From assembly GCA_030546905.1 (NCBI GenBank), contig JAUOPI010000014.1, positions 38,189 through 102,188 on the forward strand: a DNA stretch of 64,000 nucleotides, in the 5' to 3' direction. This stretch comes from Granulosicoccaceae sp. 1_MG-2023. Its GTDB lineage: Bacteria; Pseudomonadota; Gammaproteobacteria; Granulosicoccales; Granulosicoccaceae. Both the position numbers and the translations under genes were made by a program. A model generated the notes under the pieces. That model saw only the letters and a program-made list of their open reading frames with translations, searched no databases and was not told the origin of the DNA. Below are positions 43,284-50,784 of the stretch, piece after piece; within the stretch, counting starts at the first letter, position 1; each line of letters opens with the position of its first letter.

Positions 43284-43733
43284 ATGACAACAAGCTATCA
43301 CCGCCACCCTATGACTAAGGGAAGTCATGGGGAAGGGGCCCTATTGTCCAAAACCGGACAAGGGTTTCAACCATACCCGCCGTATGGCCGGAGGCTTGCC
43401 GAAGCTCAGGCAGCCGGCCGACCTATCCGGGAGGTGTCTGTTTTTCACGGCGTAGGCAGCTGGGGCACTGCGTTTAATGCTGCTGCCCGGCTTGCTGGAG
43501 CCGTAGGGCGTTACGGGTTGGTCTTGCCGGACGGTCGCGCTGTCCCTGAATTCCGGTGGCCTGTATTCGGGTTGTCGATCGGGGTCTGGTTGTCCGGGTT
43601 GTCTGAGGCGGAAGCTATCCGCCTCGGCACCGAGCTGATGAATGCCGGCGCAGGTGGCGTTTGGCTGATTTTGCAAGGGCCCGACGGTCATCATTATATG
43701 TTGTCGGTGCTCCGGCGGGAGGGCAGCCGATGA
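43284..43733 (+). CDS. Hypothetical protein of the element
   Basis: 149 residues, not recognised. It has a His/Gly-rich start, then a compact middle rich in Gly/Ala/Val (VFHGVGSWGTAFNAAARLAG) and a Leu/Gly-rich second half ending in a GPDGHHYMLSVLRREG. No signal peptide or clear transmembrane helix. The start at 43284 lacks a Shine-Dalgarno; ATG 43311 is possible. It follows the AlpA-like gene by 3 bp, and its stop overlaps the DUF3987 start by 4 nt, so it is part of the same operon. It may assist replication or regulation of the element. Confidence 0.65.
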   Translation: MTTSYHRHPMTKGSHGEGALLSKTGQGFQPYPPYGRRLAEAQAAGRPIREVSVFHGVGSWGTAFNAAARLAGAVGRYGLVLPDGRAVPEFRWPVFGLSIGVWLSGLSEAEAIRLGTELMNAGAGGVWLILQGPDGHHYMLSVLRREGSR

Positions 43734-45307
43734 CTTCCCCGCAGCATCATGACTTAACGTTCCCGCCACTGCCCGACCCACACCAGCAACCCACCTTCGA
43801 CAACACCGACTGGCCCGACCCGCAACCGCTGCCGACCGACCTTGCCCCGGTGGTGCCATTCAATAACGAGCTGCTGCCCTACAACCTTCGGGATTGGGTT
43901 CGCGATATCGCCGATCGGATGGGCTGCCCGCCGGACTATCCGGCTGTCGGCGCAGTAATCGGCCTGGCGGCCGTAGCCGGCAAAGCCTACGGCATTATCC
44001 CGAAACGCCACGACACAGGCTTTCGCGTCGTGCCGAACCTTTGGGGCGCTATCGTCGGGCGACCGTCGCAGATGAAGACCCCGGCGCTTGCTGCGGCGCT
44101 TGCCCCGCTGGATACACTGGAACAGCAGTTCCGTGAGGAATATGCCGCCGCTCAAGAATCATATGCGGCCGAGGCTGAGCTTGCCGGACTGGAGCGCAAA
44201 CAGGCCTACAGCGAGGCTAGGAAGGCCGTGGAGAAAGGCAACCGCGATGAGGCGCACGCCCTACTGCGTATCGTTAACACTGAGCCACCGGAGCCGACAC
44301 GCCGCCGTTTCTGCGTAAATGACAGCACGGTTGAAAAACTCGGTGAGTTGCTCAATGAGAACCCTAACGGGCTGTTACTCCGCCGGGATGAGCTGGCCGG
44401 CTTCTTGTCGAAGTTACAGCGCGAGGACGCCGCACAGGAGCGTGCGTTCTATCTGGAAGCCTGGAACGGCACCGGCGGTTTTACATGGGATCGGATCGGG
44501 CGCGGCACTATCGACGTTCCTAGCGCGTGTGTGTCGGTTATTGGCACTATCCAGCCGGGCAAGCTGACTGGCCTTATTGACTCGGCCACGCGGCAAGGCG
44601 CTGGCGATGACGGGCTATTACAGCGCCTTCAGTTACTGGTGTACCCGGATCCGCCGGAAGGTCGCGGCGTGGACCGCCAGCCAGACCGGGACGCAAAGGC
44701 GCGGGCTTTTGCGGTGTTTGAGCGGCTGGCCGAGGCATGTGCTCCGGGCGATGACGGGACGGTCGACACGACATATGTGCGCTTTGGCAGTGATGCGCAG
44801 GCGCTGTTCGATGAGTGGGTGGCGGAGTTGGAAGAGATGATCCGCCAGCCGGATATTCACCCGGCACTGGAGTCGCACTTCGCAAAATACCGCAGCCTTG
44901 CCCCGTCTCTCGCGCTGCTGTTTGAGCTGGCCGACCGCGAGCATATCCCTGATGACTTCAGCGTCGGGGCTAATGCGTTCTCGCTGGCGGCTGCGTGGTG
45001 TAGCTACCTGAAACGGCACGCCGAACGTATCTATCAGATGGGCCTTCAGCCGGAGGTTCGGAACGCACAGGCGCTGCTGAAGAAGCTCAAGGCCGGCAAT
45101 CTCCGGGCCCCGGATGGGCAGCCGTTGAACCCGATTTCACCGCGAGCCATTCAGCAGAAGGGGTGGTCAGGCTTGCGCTGTTCGGATTCGGTGCGATCCG
45201 CGCTCAATCTGCTGGAGGAATACGGCTGGCTTGCCGGTGAGGTTTATCAGCCGAAGGTCGGGCGACCGTCTGAACGCTGGTGGCTCCACCCGGAGCTGCT
45301 GCCATGA
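43730..45307 (+). CDS. DUF3987 (YfjI-like) protein
   Basis: 525 residues from ATG 43730 (ATGA overlap with the previous gene). The DUF3987 domain covers most of the protein: WVRDIADRMGCPPDYPAVGA, the P-loop-like VGRPSQMKTPALAAALAP, then FCVNDSTVEKLGELLNENPN, GLLLRRDELAGFLSKLQRED (Walker B-like with an Arg-rich lead-in) and SVIGTIQPGKLTGLI. A helical C-terminus ends in a winged-helix-like stretch. YfjI of the E. coli CP4-57 prophage is the best known member. These proteins occur where satellites carry a primase/helicase and are thought to act in replication, but no activity is established. Confidence 0.88.
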   Translation: MTSPQHHDLTFPPLPDPHQQPTFDNTDWPDPQPLPTDLAPVVPFNNELLPYNLRDWVRDIADRMGCPPDYPAVGAVIGLAAVAGKAYGIIPKRHDTGFRVVPNLWGAIVGRPSQMKTPALAAALAPLDTLEQQFREEYAAAQESYAAEAELAGLERKQAYSEARKAVEKGNRDEAHALLRIVNTEPPEPTRRRFCVNDSTVEKLGELLNENPNGLLLRRDELAGFLSKLQREDAAQERAFYLEAWNGTGGFTWDRIGRGTIDVPSACVSVIGTIQPGKLTGLIDSATRQGAGDDGLLQRLQLLVYPDPPEGRGVDRQPDRDAKARAFAVFERLAEACAPGDDGTVDTTYVRFGSDAQALFDEWVAELEEMIRQPDIHPALESHFAKYRSLAPSLALLFELADREHIPDDFSVGANAFSLAAAWCSYLKRHAERIYQMGLQPEVRNAQALLKKLKAGNLRAPDGQPLNPISPRAIQQKGWSGLRCSDSVRSALNLLEEYGWLAGEVYQPKVGRPSERWWLHPELLP

Positions 45308-45513
45308 TCGGCCGCCGATATCTGAAAACCACCGGAGTCGGAGCCTACAGAACCAACAAAAGTCTATTTTGTAGGTTTTGTAGGTACGGTGTTTGGGCTT
45401 TTCCAGAAAAAACAGACCTGCCACGGGCTGCTGTCCGTAGTTCTGTAGGTTTTGTAGGTGCCGGGTTCGGGCTTTTCCGGAAAAACGGGGTGCGTCGTGG
45501 ATCGCTGGCTTGA
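45304..45513 (+). CDS. Doubtful small open frame after DUF3987
   Basis: 69 codons; its ATG overlaps the DUF3987 stop (ATGA), as expected of a coupled gene. However, it runs through two copies of a DNA repeat 74 bp apart, so the copies are read in different frames. This suggests the DNA repeat, not the peptide, is what is maintained. Composition (many Phe, Arg, Gly) is unlike a folded protein. Listed only because of the overlap. Confidence 0.25.
   Translation: MIGRRYLKTTGVGAYRTNKSLFCRFCRYGVWAFPEKTDLPRAAVRSSVGFVGAGFGLFRKNGVRRGSLA
45344..45486. repeat. Iteron-like GTAGGTTTTGTAGGT repeats (possible origin)
   Basis: Two 42-bp imperfect direct repeats (45371-45412 and 45445-45486), each starting with GTAGGTTTTGTAGGT and ending in a GGGCTTTTCC-GAAAA stretch, 74 bp apart. 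A 10-bp inverted match to the same motif (CCTACAGAAC, 45344-45353; GTTCTGTAGG, 45440-45449) precedes them. They directly follow the DUF3987 gene. Short repeats beside a replication-type gene fit a replication origin; this is inference. Confidence 0.55.
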
Positions 45514-45721
45514 CCGACTGGTCGGCGAATCCTCGGACGATCTGCGACCACTGACTGAAGCCGAACGGCGGGCAATATGCAGATGGTTCGATCACCTGGG
45601 CGAGCACCGGCCCGAAACACGCCGCGAGTATTTGGCGGCTGCCGAACGGTCGCCACGGGTTCGGGATGATCTTCTGAAGTGGGGTGCTGATCCGGCGCGA
45701 TATTTTGGGCCTCCACCGTGA
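45497..45721 (+). CDS. Small hypothetical protein of the element
   Basis: 74 residues from GTG 45497 (a GTG at 45458 is an alternative). Helical and charged: DRWLDRLVGESSDDLRPLTE, AERRAICRWFDHLGEHRPET, then RREYLAAAERSPRVRDDLLK and a short Gly/Pro tail. The regular spacing of Leu, Trp and charged residues looks like a real protein, of a kind often seen beside phage replication genes. No known motif was recognised. A weak GGGG lies upstream of the GTG. Confidence 0.55.
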   Translation: MDRWLDRLVGESSDDLRPLTEAERRAICRWFDHLGEHRPETRREYLAAAERSPRVRDDLLKWGADPARYFGPPP

Positions 45722-46392
45722 AATTCCCGCGAATAAAAAGACTGCCGCACCGGTTCGCGGGCCCTTCCTGTTCTCGGTGTCTTTGGCGGTGGCACAGGGG
45801 CACAGGTTGTCGGAGCCTTCCCCTGCTACATGGTCCGCCGGGCGCACGCACAGGGAGGGGGGGGGTAAGGAAATTTCGGCGCCCCTTACCTGACCGACCG
45901 CTGCAAGGTTTTTTTCACACTGTCTATTCGGATATTTTCGGACGCCCACGGCCGGCGATCGCTACCGGTTCGCGGGTCCTTCCTTCTGTTGGACCCTTTG
46001 ACGGTGGCGCAGGGGCGCGGGATTTCGGAGGTTTCCGCCGGCATATGCTCCGCCGCAGGTGCTGACCGCTGAAGCCGCCAGCATGGAGTCACTACAGCAA
46101 AGCCCGGCAATCTGTCGGGCCGTGAGAGCCGTTTTAAGCGGCTTTTTTTGTGGGCGGCATTCTGGGCCGATACAGCGTTTCTGTTGCGTCTGGTGCGCTG
46201 CTGACAGCGGTATCACAGGCAAGGAAAGCGCAAGGCCGCCGGACACCTGCCGCAGTAGATGTAACCGCATCTGCCCGGCCTTCTGTTCAAAAACGTGATG
46301 GTGTTTATTTTGGTGGGTGCATTCAGCAAACGACGGCTTTCAGTCTCACAAATCACTGTCTATTCAACCGCTTAACGATTTTACTACATATT
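45722..46392. other. Gene-poor tail of the element with a diverged 92-bp repeat
   Basis: No convincing gene was found. It holds two diverged direct repeats of about 92 bp (45749-45840 and 45964-46055, offset 215, roughly 70% identical by eye, beginning ACCGGTTCGCGGG), an inverted GGTAAGG/CCTTACC pair near 45865-45890 and a terminator at 46127-46149. In one minus-strand frame both repeats read a similar peptide (…PCAT-x-K…K-x-PRTG) with conservative changes, so they may be remains of a duplicated small gene. No full open frame keeps both. Confidence 0.5.
46127..46150 (+). terminator. Intrinsic terminator in the element tail
   Basis: AGCCG-7 nt-CGGCT stem (46127-46143) followed by T6. A second stem (GCCCG/CGGGC, about 46101-46119) stands just before it. 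Probably ends the element's rightward operon. Confidence 0.75.
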
Positions 46393-46403
46393 CCTCCGCT
46401 GAA
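46393..46403 (+). repeat. Right attachment site core (attR)
   Basis: CCTCCGCTGAA, identical to 41100-41110. In the exporter reading frame it encodes the same Pro-Pro-Leu and continues into a plausible native C-terminus. Confidence 0.7.
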
Positions 46404-46431
46404 GCCGGAATCTCAAAAAAATGAACAGTGA
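46393..46431 (+). pseudogene. Displaced native 3' end of the ABC exporter gene
   Basis: Read in the exporter's frame from the attR core, this segment gives PPLKPESQKNEQ and a TGA. Joined to the codons before attL it would give ...NLPPLKPESQKNEQ, a charged polar tail like those ending many exporters. In the present gene the tail is PPLNIE. The segment therefore appears to be the original end, cut off by integration. It has no start of its own. Confidence 0.7.
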
Positions 46432-46484
46432 CACAAAACCCGCCGGCAGCGGTGTATAAACCGCGCTGAAATGCGCTATAAGCT

Positions 46485-46529
46485 GCGAGCCCCAAGGAAA
46501 TACGTGTCCCCGACGGACGCGGGGCTCGC
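46485..46529 (+). ncRNA. Candidate structured RNA in the leader of the response-regulator gene
   Basis: A 9-bp perfect outer stem (GCGAGCCCC/GGGGCTCGC) encloses an inner 6-bp stem (GTGTCC/GGACGC, one G-U) with a CCGAC loop. A 10-nt bulge (AAGGAAATAC) lies only on the 5' side. It stands 132 bp upstream of the regulator ATG and is not followed by a T-run, so it is not a terminator. I could not match it to a known riboswitch. It lies in the native DNA between the displaced exporter end and the regulator. Confidence 0.45.
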
Positions 46530-46660
46530 CCATCCCGAGGCAGGCCAGGGCGGCCCGGTAAACGTAACTAATTGTGACCGGAAAAATTTTTATACGCCGC
46601 CGCTTTGGAGTACCATTGCCCGCGTCAAAAAACTATTAGTAGCCGGTTGTTGGTGAAAGC

Positions 46661-47362
46661 ATGCGAAAACACAGAAGGATCAAAGTTCTACTTGTTGAGG
46701 ACAACCAAAAGCTGGCAGATCTGATATTCAAATTTCTGACCCCGGAGGGCATGGATATCCACCATGTCAGCGATGGTGCACTGGCGGTGCATGAGATCCT
46801 GACGCAAAACCCCGATATCGTCATCCTTGACTGGATGCTGCCCAACAAAGACGGGATCGAAATCTGCGCCGAAGTGCGGCCCCGCTATGCCGGTAAGATT
46901 CTGATGCTCACCGCCCGCGAAGACGGTACTGATGAATTATCCGGCCTGAGTCAGGGTGCAGACGATTACGTCCGCAAGCCGGTTGACCCGCGGGTCCTGG
47001 CCGCGCGTATCAGACTGCAGGTGCTGGGTAACGAAAACGTCAATAGTCAGCCGCGCCGGCTTGAGTTCGGACGCCTGACCATCGATCAGGACACGCAGAC
47101 CGTGACAATACACGGCGAACGCGTAGAGATCACAAACGCGGAGTTCAATCTGCTCTGGCTGCTGGCCAGTAACAAGAACAAAGTGCTCTCGCGCGAGGAT
47201 CTGCTGCTGGATCTGCGTGGTATCGACTACGACGGTACTGACCGCACGATCGACAACCGCATCGTCAAGCTGCGCAAAAAGCTCGGCGACCGGGACCGCA
47301 CCCGCCCCGGCATACAATCCGTGCGCAGCGTCGGCTACCGTTTTCTGGCCGAAAACTGGTAA
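46661..47362 (+). CDS. Orphan OmpR/PhoB-family response regulator
   Basis: 233 residues. Receiver domain (about 8-120): acidic pocket VEDNQ, phospho-acceptor Asp in DIVILDWMLPNKDG, Thr in MLTAREDG, Lys in GADDYVRKPVDP. C-terminal winged helix (about 135-230): FNLLWLLASNKNKVLSREDL, then DRTIDNRIVKLRKKLGD and VRSVGYRFL. RstA-like in layout. No histidine kinase lies beside it. Without the inserted element it directly follows the ABC exporter, so it may control that system; this is inference from position. Ends at a good intrinsic terminator. Confidence 0.93.
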   Translation: MRKHRRIKVLLVEDNQKLADLIFKFLTPEGMDIHHVSDGALAVHEILTQNPDIVILDWMLPNKDGIEICAEVRPRYAGKILMLTAREDGTDELSGLSQGADDYVRKPVDPRVLAARIRLQVLGNENVNSQPRRLEFGRLTIDQDTQTVTIHGERVEITNAEFNLLWLLASNKNKVLSREDLLLDLRGIDYDGTDRTIDNRIVKLRKKLGDRDRTRPGIQSVRSVGYRFLAENW

Positions 47363-47382
47363 GCATCCGGCACCACAAAAAA

Positions 47383-47406
47383 AGCCCGCTTCTGCGGGCT
47401 TTTTTG
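47383..47406. terminator. Bidirectional terminator after the response regulator
   Basis: AGCCCGC-ttct-GCGGGCT stem (47383-47400) with A7 before and T6 after. It separates the regulator from the convergent aminotransferase gene. Confidence 0.88.
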
Positions 47407-47422
47407 TGCTTGTCCGACGCGC

Positions 47423-48628
47423 TCAGCCCTCACCCCGGGCCAGCACCTCCGCCACCGCAGCGGCGAAATAATCGATATTCTCTTCGCTGATGCCGGCCAC
47501 ATTCATGCGGCTTGAGCCGATCATATAGATGCTGTAGTCACGGCGCAGCGCATCGACCTGCGACGGCGTAATGCCGAGAAACGAAAACATGCCCTTCTGG
47601 CGCTTGATAAAGCTGAAGTCCTGCAGCGACTGAGCCGCGTTCAGACGCGTGGCAATCAGCTCCCGCAGGCCATTGATGCGGTTACGCATCTGCTCCAGCT
47701 CCCCTACCCATTGTGCGGTCAGCTCGCTGCTCGAGAGAATCGTATTGACGATGGCCGCGCCGTGGGCCGGCGGCATGGAATAGATCCCGCGCACGGTGTT
47801 CTGCAAGGCACCGAACACCAGATCCGCGCTTTTGACATCTTTGGCGATCACATTGCAGGCGCCGGTGCGCTCACGGTAGAGACCGAAGTTTTTCGAACAG
47901 GAGGTGCAGACAATCAGCTCCGGCAGGTTCTCGGCCAGCAAACGGACGCCGTAAGCATCTTCGGCCAGGCCATCGCCAAAACCCTGATAGGCCATATCGA
48001 TCATCGGCACAAAGCCATTGGCTTTGGCCAGATCACAAACCTGCCCCCATTGTTCGCGGCTCAGGTCCATACCGCTGGGATTGTGACAACAAGCGTGCAG
48101 CAGAACCACATCGTCCTTACCGGCCTTTTTCAGACTGGCCATCATATCGTCGAACAGCAAACCGCGGTTCTGATAGTCGTAGTAAGGGTACTGACGCACG
48201 GCCATGCCGGCGGCGCTGAACAGATCCAGGTGATTGGCCCAGGTCGGTGTGCTGACCCAGATCACCGAGTGCGTATTACAGCGGCCGATAAACTCAGCCG
48301 CGACCCGCAGCGCGCCGGTGCCGCCCGGCGTCTGCACCGTGCGCAGCCGGTGCGCTGCCAGCACGGTGTGGTCCTCGCCCAGCATCAGTTCAGCCATGCG
48401 CTGGTTAAAACCCGCATCACCGGCCATGCCGATATAGGTTTTGCTGGTTTCGTTCTCGAGGCGGTAACGTTCGGCGGTTTTCACGCTCGGCAAAATACCG
48501 GTGTGACCCTTTTCATCGCGGTAAACCCCGACCCCGAGATCCACCTTGTGCGGATTGCGGTCCTCACTGTAGGCGGCCATCAGGCCGAGAATCGGATCGG
48601 TTTTAACCGGTTTGAGCGTAGAAAACAT
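47423..48628 (-). CDS. Aspartate/aromatic amino-acid aminotransferase
   Basis: 401 residues, class I PLP enzyme of the AspC/TyrB group that moves amino groups between Asp, Glu or aromatic amino acids and 2-oxo acids. Visible: VDLGVGVYRDEKG, TPGGTGALRVAAEF, CHNPSGMDLSREQW, the PLP Lys in CTSCSKNFGLYRERTG and the carboxylate Arg in IGSSRMNVAGI. Full length. AspC and TyrB cannot be told apart by eye. Transcribed alone, convergent with the response regulator. Confidence 0.95.
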   Translation of the reverse strand: MFSTLKPVKTDPILGLMAAYSEDRNPHKVDLGVGVYRDEKGHTGILPSVKTAERYRLENETSKTYIGMAGDAGFNQRMAELMLGEDHTVLAAHRLRTVQTPGGTGALRVAAEFIGRCNTHSVIWVSTPTWANHLDLFSAAGMAVRQYPYYDYQNRGLLFDDMMASLKKAGKDDVVLLHACCHNPSGMDLSREQWGQVCDLAKANGFVPMIDMAYQGFGDGLAEDAYGVRLLAENLPELIVCTSCSKNFGLYRERTGACNVIAKDVKSADLVFGALQNTVRGIYSMPPAHGAAIVNTILSSSELTAQWVGELEQMRNRINGLRELIATRLNAAQSLQDFSFIKRQKGMFSFLGITPSQVDALRRDYSIYMIGSSRMNVAGISEENIDYFAAAVAEVLARGEG

Positions 48629-48751
48629 GCCTGACCCCTTAGCTGGTTATGCGCTGCCCGGCGGCAGCCGGATACAGGCCCGATTATAGCAGGCCGTCAC
48701 CGCCCCTGCGGACACGCGCTATACTGGCGCTTTTGCCGTTCACGCCACCGT

Positions 48752-49885
48752 ATGGAAACCGATTACGCCAGCCCCTTCGGGGATCTGACACTGCTGCCCG
48801 ACCGCGCCAACAGCAATCCCAATCTGCGCGCCTGGGACGCCGCCGATGACTACCTGCTCAGCCATCTGGCCGAAAACCCGCCGCCGCCCGGTGCGCGGAT
48901 CGCCATACTCAATGACCGCTTCGGCGCGCTGGTCACAGCACTGGCCTCCTACCGGCCGCTCAGTGCCGGCGATTCACTGGTGGCGCAGCTCAGTGCACAC
49001 GACAATCTGGACCGCAACGGCTTGTCCGGTGCGCAGCCTGAATTCCGCGACAGCCTGTACTGCCCGCCGCCCGGTCTGGATTACCTGCTGATTAAAGTGC
49101 CCAAAAGCCTGGCCCTGCTGGAAGATCAGCTATGCCGCTATCTGCCGGCGCTGGGTGAAGGCGCAGTCATCATCGGGGCCGGCATGGCGCGCGATATCCA
49201 TACCTCCACCCTGGCCCTGTTCGAACGCCTCGGCGGCGGGACGCGCACCTCACTGGCCCGGCGCAAGGCACGCCTGATTTTCTGCCAGCAGCAACAGGAC
49301 CCGCCGGCCGCCTCGCCCTACCCGACGGTCTATGACTTTCAGGACCATGATCTGCGCCTGTCCAACCACGCCAATGTGTTCTCCCGCGGGCGGCCGGATA
49401 TAGGCACACGGTTTCTGCTCGAACACCTGCCGCAGACCCGCGGGCCGGTGAAGATTCTCGATCTGGCCTGCGGCAACGGCGTGCTCGGCATTCAGGCGGC
49501 GCGTCTGAATCCGCAGGCCGAAGTGACGTTTGTCGATGAGTCCTATATGGCGGTGGAATCGGCGCGGCTGAATGTGGCGGCGAATCTGCCGCCCGGCACA
49601 CAGGTGCAGTTCCATGTCAGCGATTGCCTGGACGCGCTGGCCGAGCAGCGCTTTGATCTGATCCTCAACAATCCGCCGTTTCACCAGCAACAGACAGTGC
49701 ATGACGGCGTCGCGCGGCGTATGTTCAAAGCCGCACACAAAGCCCTTGCGCCCGGCGGTGAGCTTTGGGTCGTGGCCAACCGCCACCTGGGCTACCACGT
49801 GCGCCTGAAACAGCTCTTCGGCCACTGCCGGACGCCCTTCAGCAACCGCAAATTCGTGATTCTCAAAGCCGGCCGCAGGGACTAG
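48752..49885 (+). CDS. rlmG: 23S rRNA (guanine-1835-N2)-methyltransferase
   Basis: 377 residues with the two-domain plan of RlmG/RsmC: an N-terminal inactive methyltransferase-like domain (DYASPFGDLTLLPDRANSNP; LIKVPKSLALLEDQL) and a C-terminal catalytic domain with the SAM motif LDLACGNGVLGIQ (about 231-243) and the NNPPFHQ motif (about 305) typical of base N-methyltransferases. The FHQQQTVHDGVARRMFKAA stretch and FSNRKFVILKA end match RlmG. It methylates 23S rRNA G1835. ATG 48752; 37 bp before the GDPD gene on the same strand. Confidence 0.93.
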   Translation: METDYASPFGDLTLLPDRANSNPNLRAWDAADDYLLSHLAENPPPPGARIAILNDRFGALVTALASYRPLSAGDSLVAQLSAHDNLDRNGLSGAQPEFRDSLYCPPPGLDYLLIKVPKSLALLEDQLCRYLPALGEGAVIIGAGMARDIHTSTLALFERLGGGTRTSLARRKARLIFCQQQQDPPAASPYPTVYDFQDHDLRLSNHANVFSRGRPDIGTRFLLEHLPQTRGPVKILDLACGNGVLGIQAARLNPQAEVTFVDESYMAVESARLNVAANLPPGTQVQFHVSDCLDALAEQRFDLILNNPPFHQQQTVHDGVARRMFKAAHKALAPGGELWVVANRHLGYHVRLKQLFGHCRTPFSNRKFVILKAGRRD

Positions 49886-49922
49886 CCGTGGCCGGCCAGG
49901 CAGCTGCCCTCTTTTAATTTTC

Positions 49923-50780
49923 ATGAACGGACCTACTATAGAAGGTATGTCCGACTCTACGCCGCAGACGCCCGCCGGCGTCTCCACCCCTGTAAACCCG
50001 CTGAAACGCGGCCGCCCCTTGCTGTTTGCCCATCGCGGCAGCAGCCTGATGACACCGGAAAACACCTTTACCGCCTTTGATTTCGGCCTCGATCATCAGG
50101 CCGATGTGCTGGAGATCGACGTGCGCATCACCCGCGACAATGAGCTGGTGGTGTTTCATGATGCACGGGTCGATCGCACCACCGACGGTCTCGGCGAGGT
50201 CCGCGGCCACGCCCTGAAAGCCCTTAAACACTTCGATGCCGGCTATCGCTTCAGCGATGCACGCGGCGCCTGTTTCCGCGGCCGCAAAATCCGCATCCCG
50301 ACCCTCAGCGAGCTCTATGAGGCCTATCCGGATGTGGTGGTCAATATCGATATCAAGGACAACTGGCTGCCGGCCGCCCGCCTGCTGGCCGACACCATCG
50401 AGCGCGCCGGCGCCGAACAACGCTCTGTGGTGGCCAGTTTCCACAGCCGGGTTTTGCAGTACTTCCGTCAGATCGCGCCGCAGATTCCCACCTCGGCCAC
50501 GTTTCACGAAGTGCTCGGCCTGTATCTGAGCAGAGACCCTTTGCGCAAACCCGTGCGCGAACATCCGGTGGCGGTGCAGATCCCACCGCGCCATGCACGC
50601 ATTGCGCTGGACCGGCCGCGCTTTATCGAGAAAATCCACGCGCGGGGCAAGCTGGTGAACTACTGGACGATTAATGATCCGGCGCTGATGAAACGTCTGC
50701 TCGAGGCCGGTGCCGACGGCATCGTCACCGACCGGCCTGATCTGGCCCTGCAGGTATTCCGCGAATCGGGGCTGAAATAA
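49923..50780 (+). CDS. Glycerophosphodiester phosphodiesterase
   Basis: 285 residues (277 if ATG 49947 is used; neither start has a good Shine-Dalgarno). TIM-barrel GDPD enzyme cutting glycerophosphodiesters to glycerol-3-phosphate and an alcohol. Catalytic marks: FAHRGSS (His37, Arg38), TPENTFTAFDFGLD, LEIDVRITRDNELVVFHD with the metal ligands and His, a later NIDIKDN, and VNYWTINDP near the end. No signal peptide, so a cytosolic UgpQ-like role is likely. It converges on the DTW gene. Confidence 0.93.
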   Translation: MNGPTIEGMSDSTPQTPAGVSTPVNPLKRGRPLLFAHRGSSLMTPENTFTAFDFGLDHQADVLEIDVRITRDNELVVFHDARVDRTTDGLGEVRGHALKALKHFDAGYRFSDARGACFRGRKIRIPTLSELYEAYPDVVVNIDIKDNWLPAARLLADTIERAGAEQRSVVASFHSRVLQYFRQIAPQIPTSATFHEVLGLYLSRDPLRKPVREHPVAVQIPPRHARIALDRPRFIEKIHARGKLVNYWTINDPALMKRLLEAGADGIVTDRPDLALQVFRESGLK

Positions 50781-50784
50781 ATTC

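Larger units (their letters stand above)
41100..46403 (+). mobile_element. 5.3-kb integrative element inserted in the ABC exporter gene
   Basis: Bounded by an 11-bp direct repeat (CCTCCGCTGAA). Contents in order: tyrosine integrase, a candidate minus-strand small RNA, operator-like repeats, an AlpA-like regulator, a hypothetical gene, a DUF3987 protein, two small open frames, iteron-like repeats and a gene-poor tail. There are no capsid, packaging or conjugation genes, so it resembles a small satellite or integrative island that depends on others for transfer. No cargo function is evident. The right-hand repeat continues in frame into what looks like the old 3' end of the exporter gene. Confidence 0.85.

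Noticed and set aside
45167..45949. 260-codon minus-strand frame across the DUF3987 end and element tail
   Set aside because: It crosses the well-supported DUF3987 gene and both iteron copies in the wrong phase. Only a short part near 45750-45840 shows possible protein-level conservation, reported separately.
46485..46529. The hairpin as a tRNA, or as a c-di-GMP, fluoride or FMN riboswitch
   Set aside because: No cloverleaf, CCA-ready end or TPsiC motif, and none of the conserved cores of those riboswitches could be found.
46471..46656. 61-codon frame over the hairpin upstream of the response regulator
   Set aside because: It spans the stem-loop, lacks a Shine-Dalgarno and has no sensible composition.
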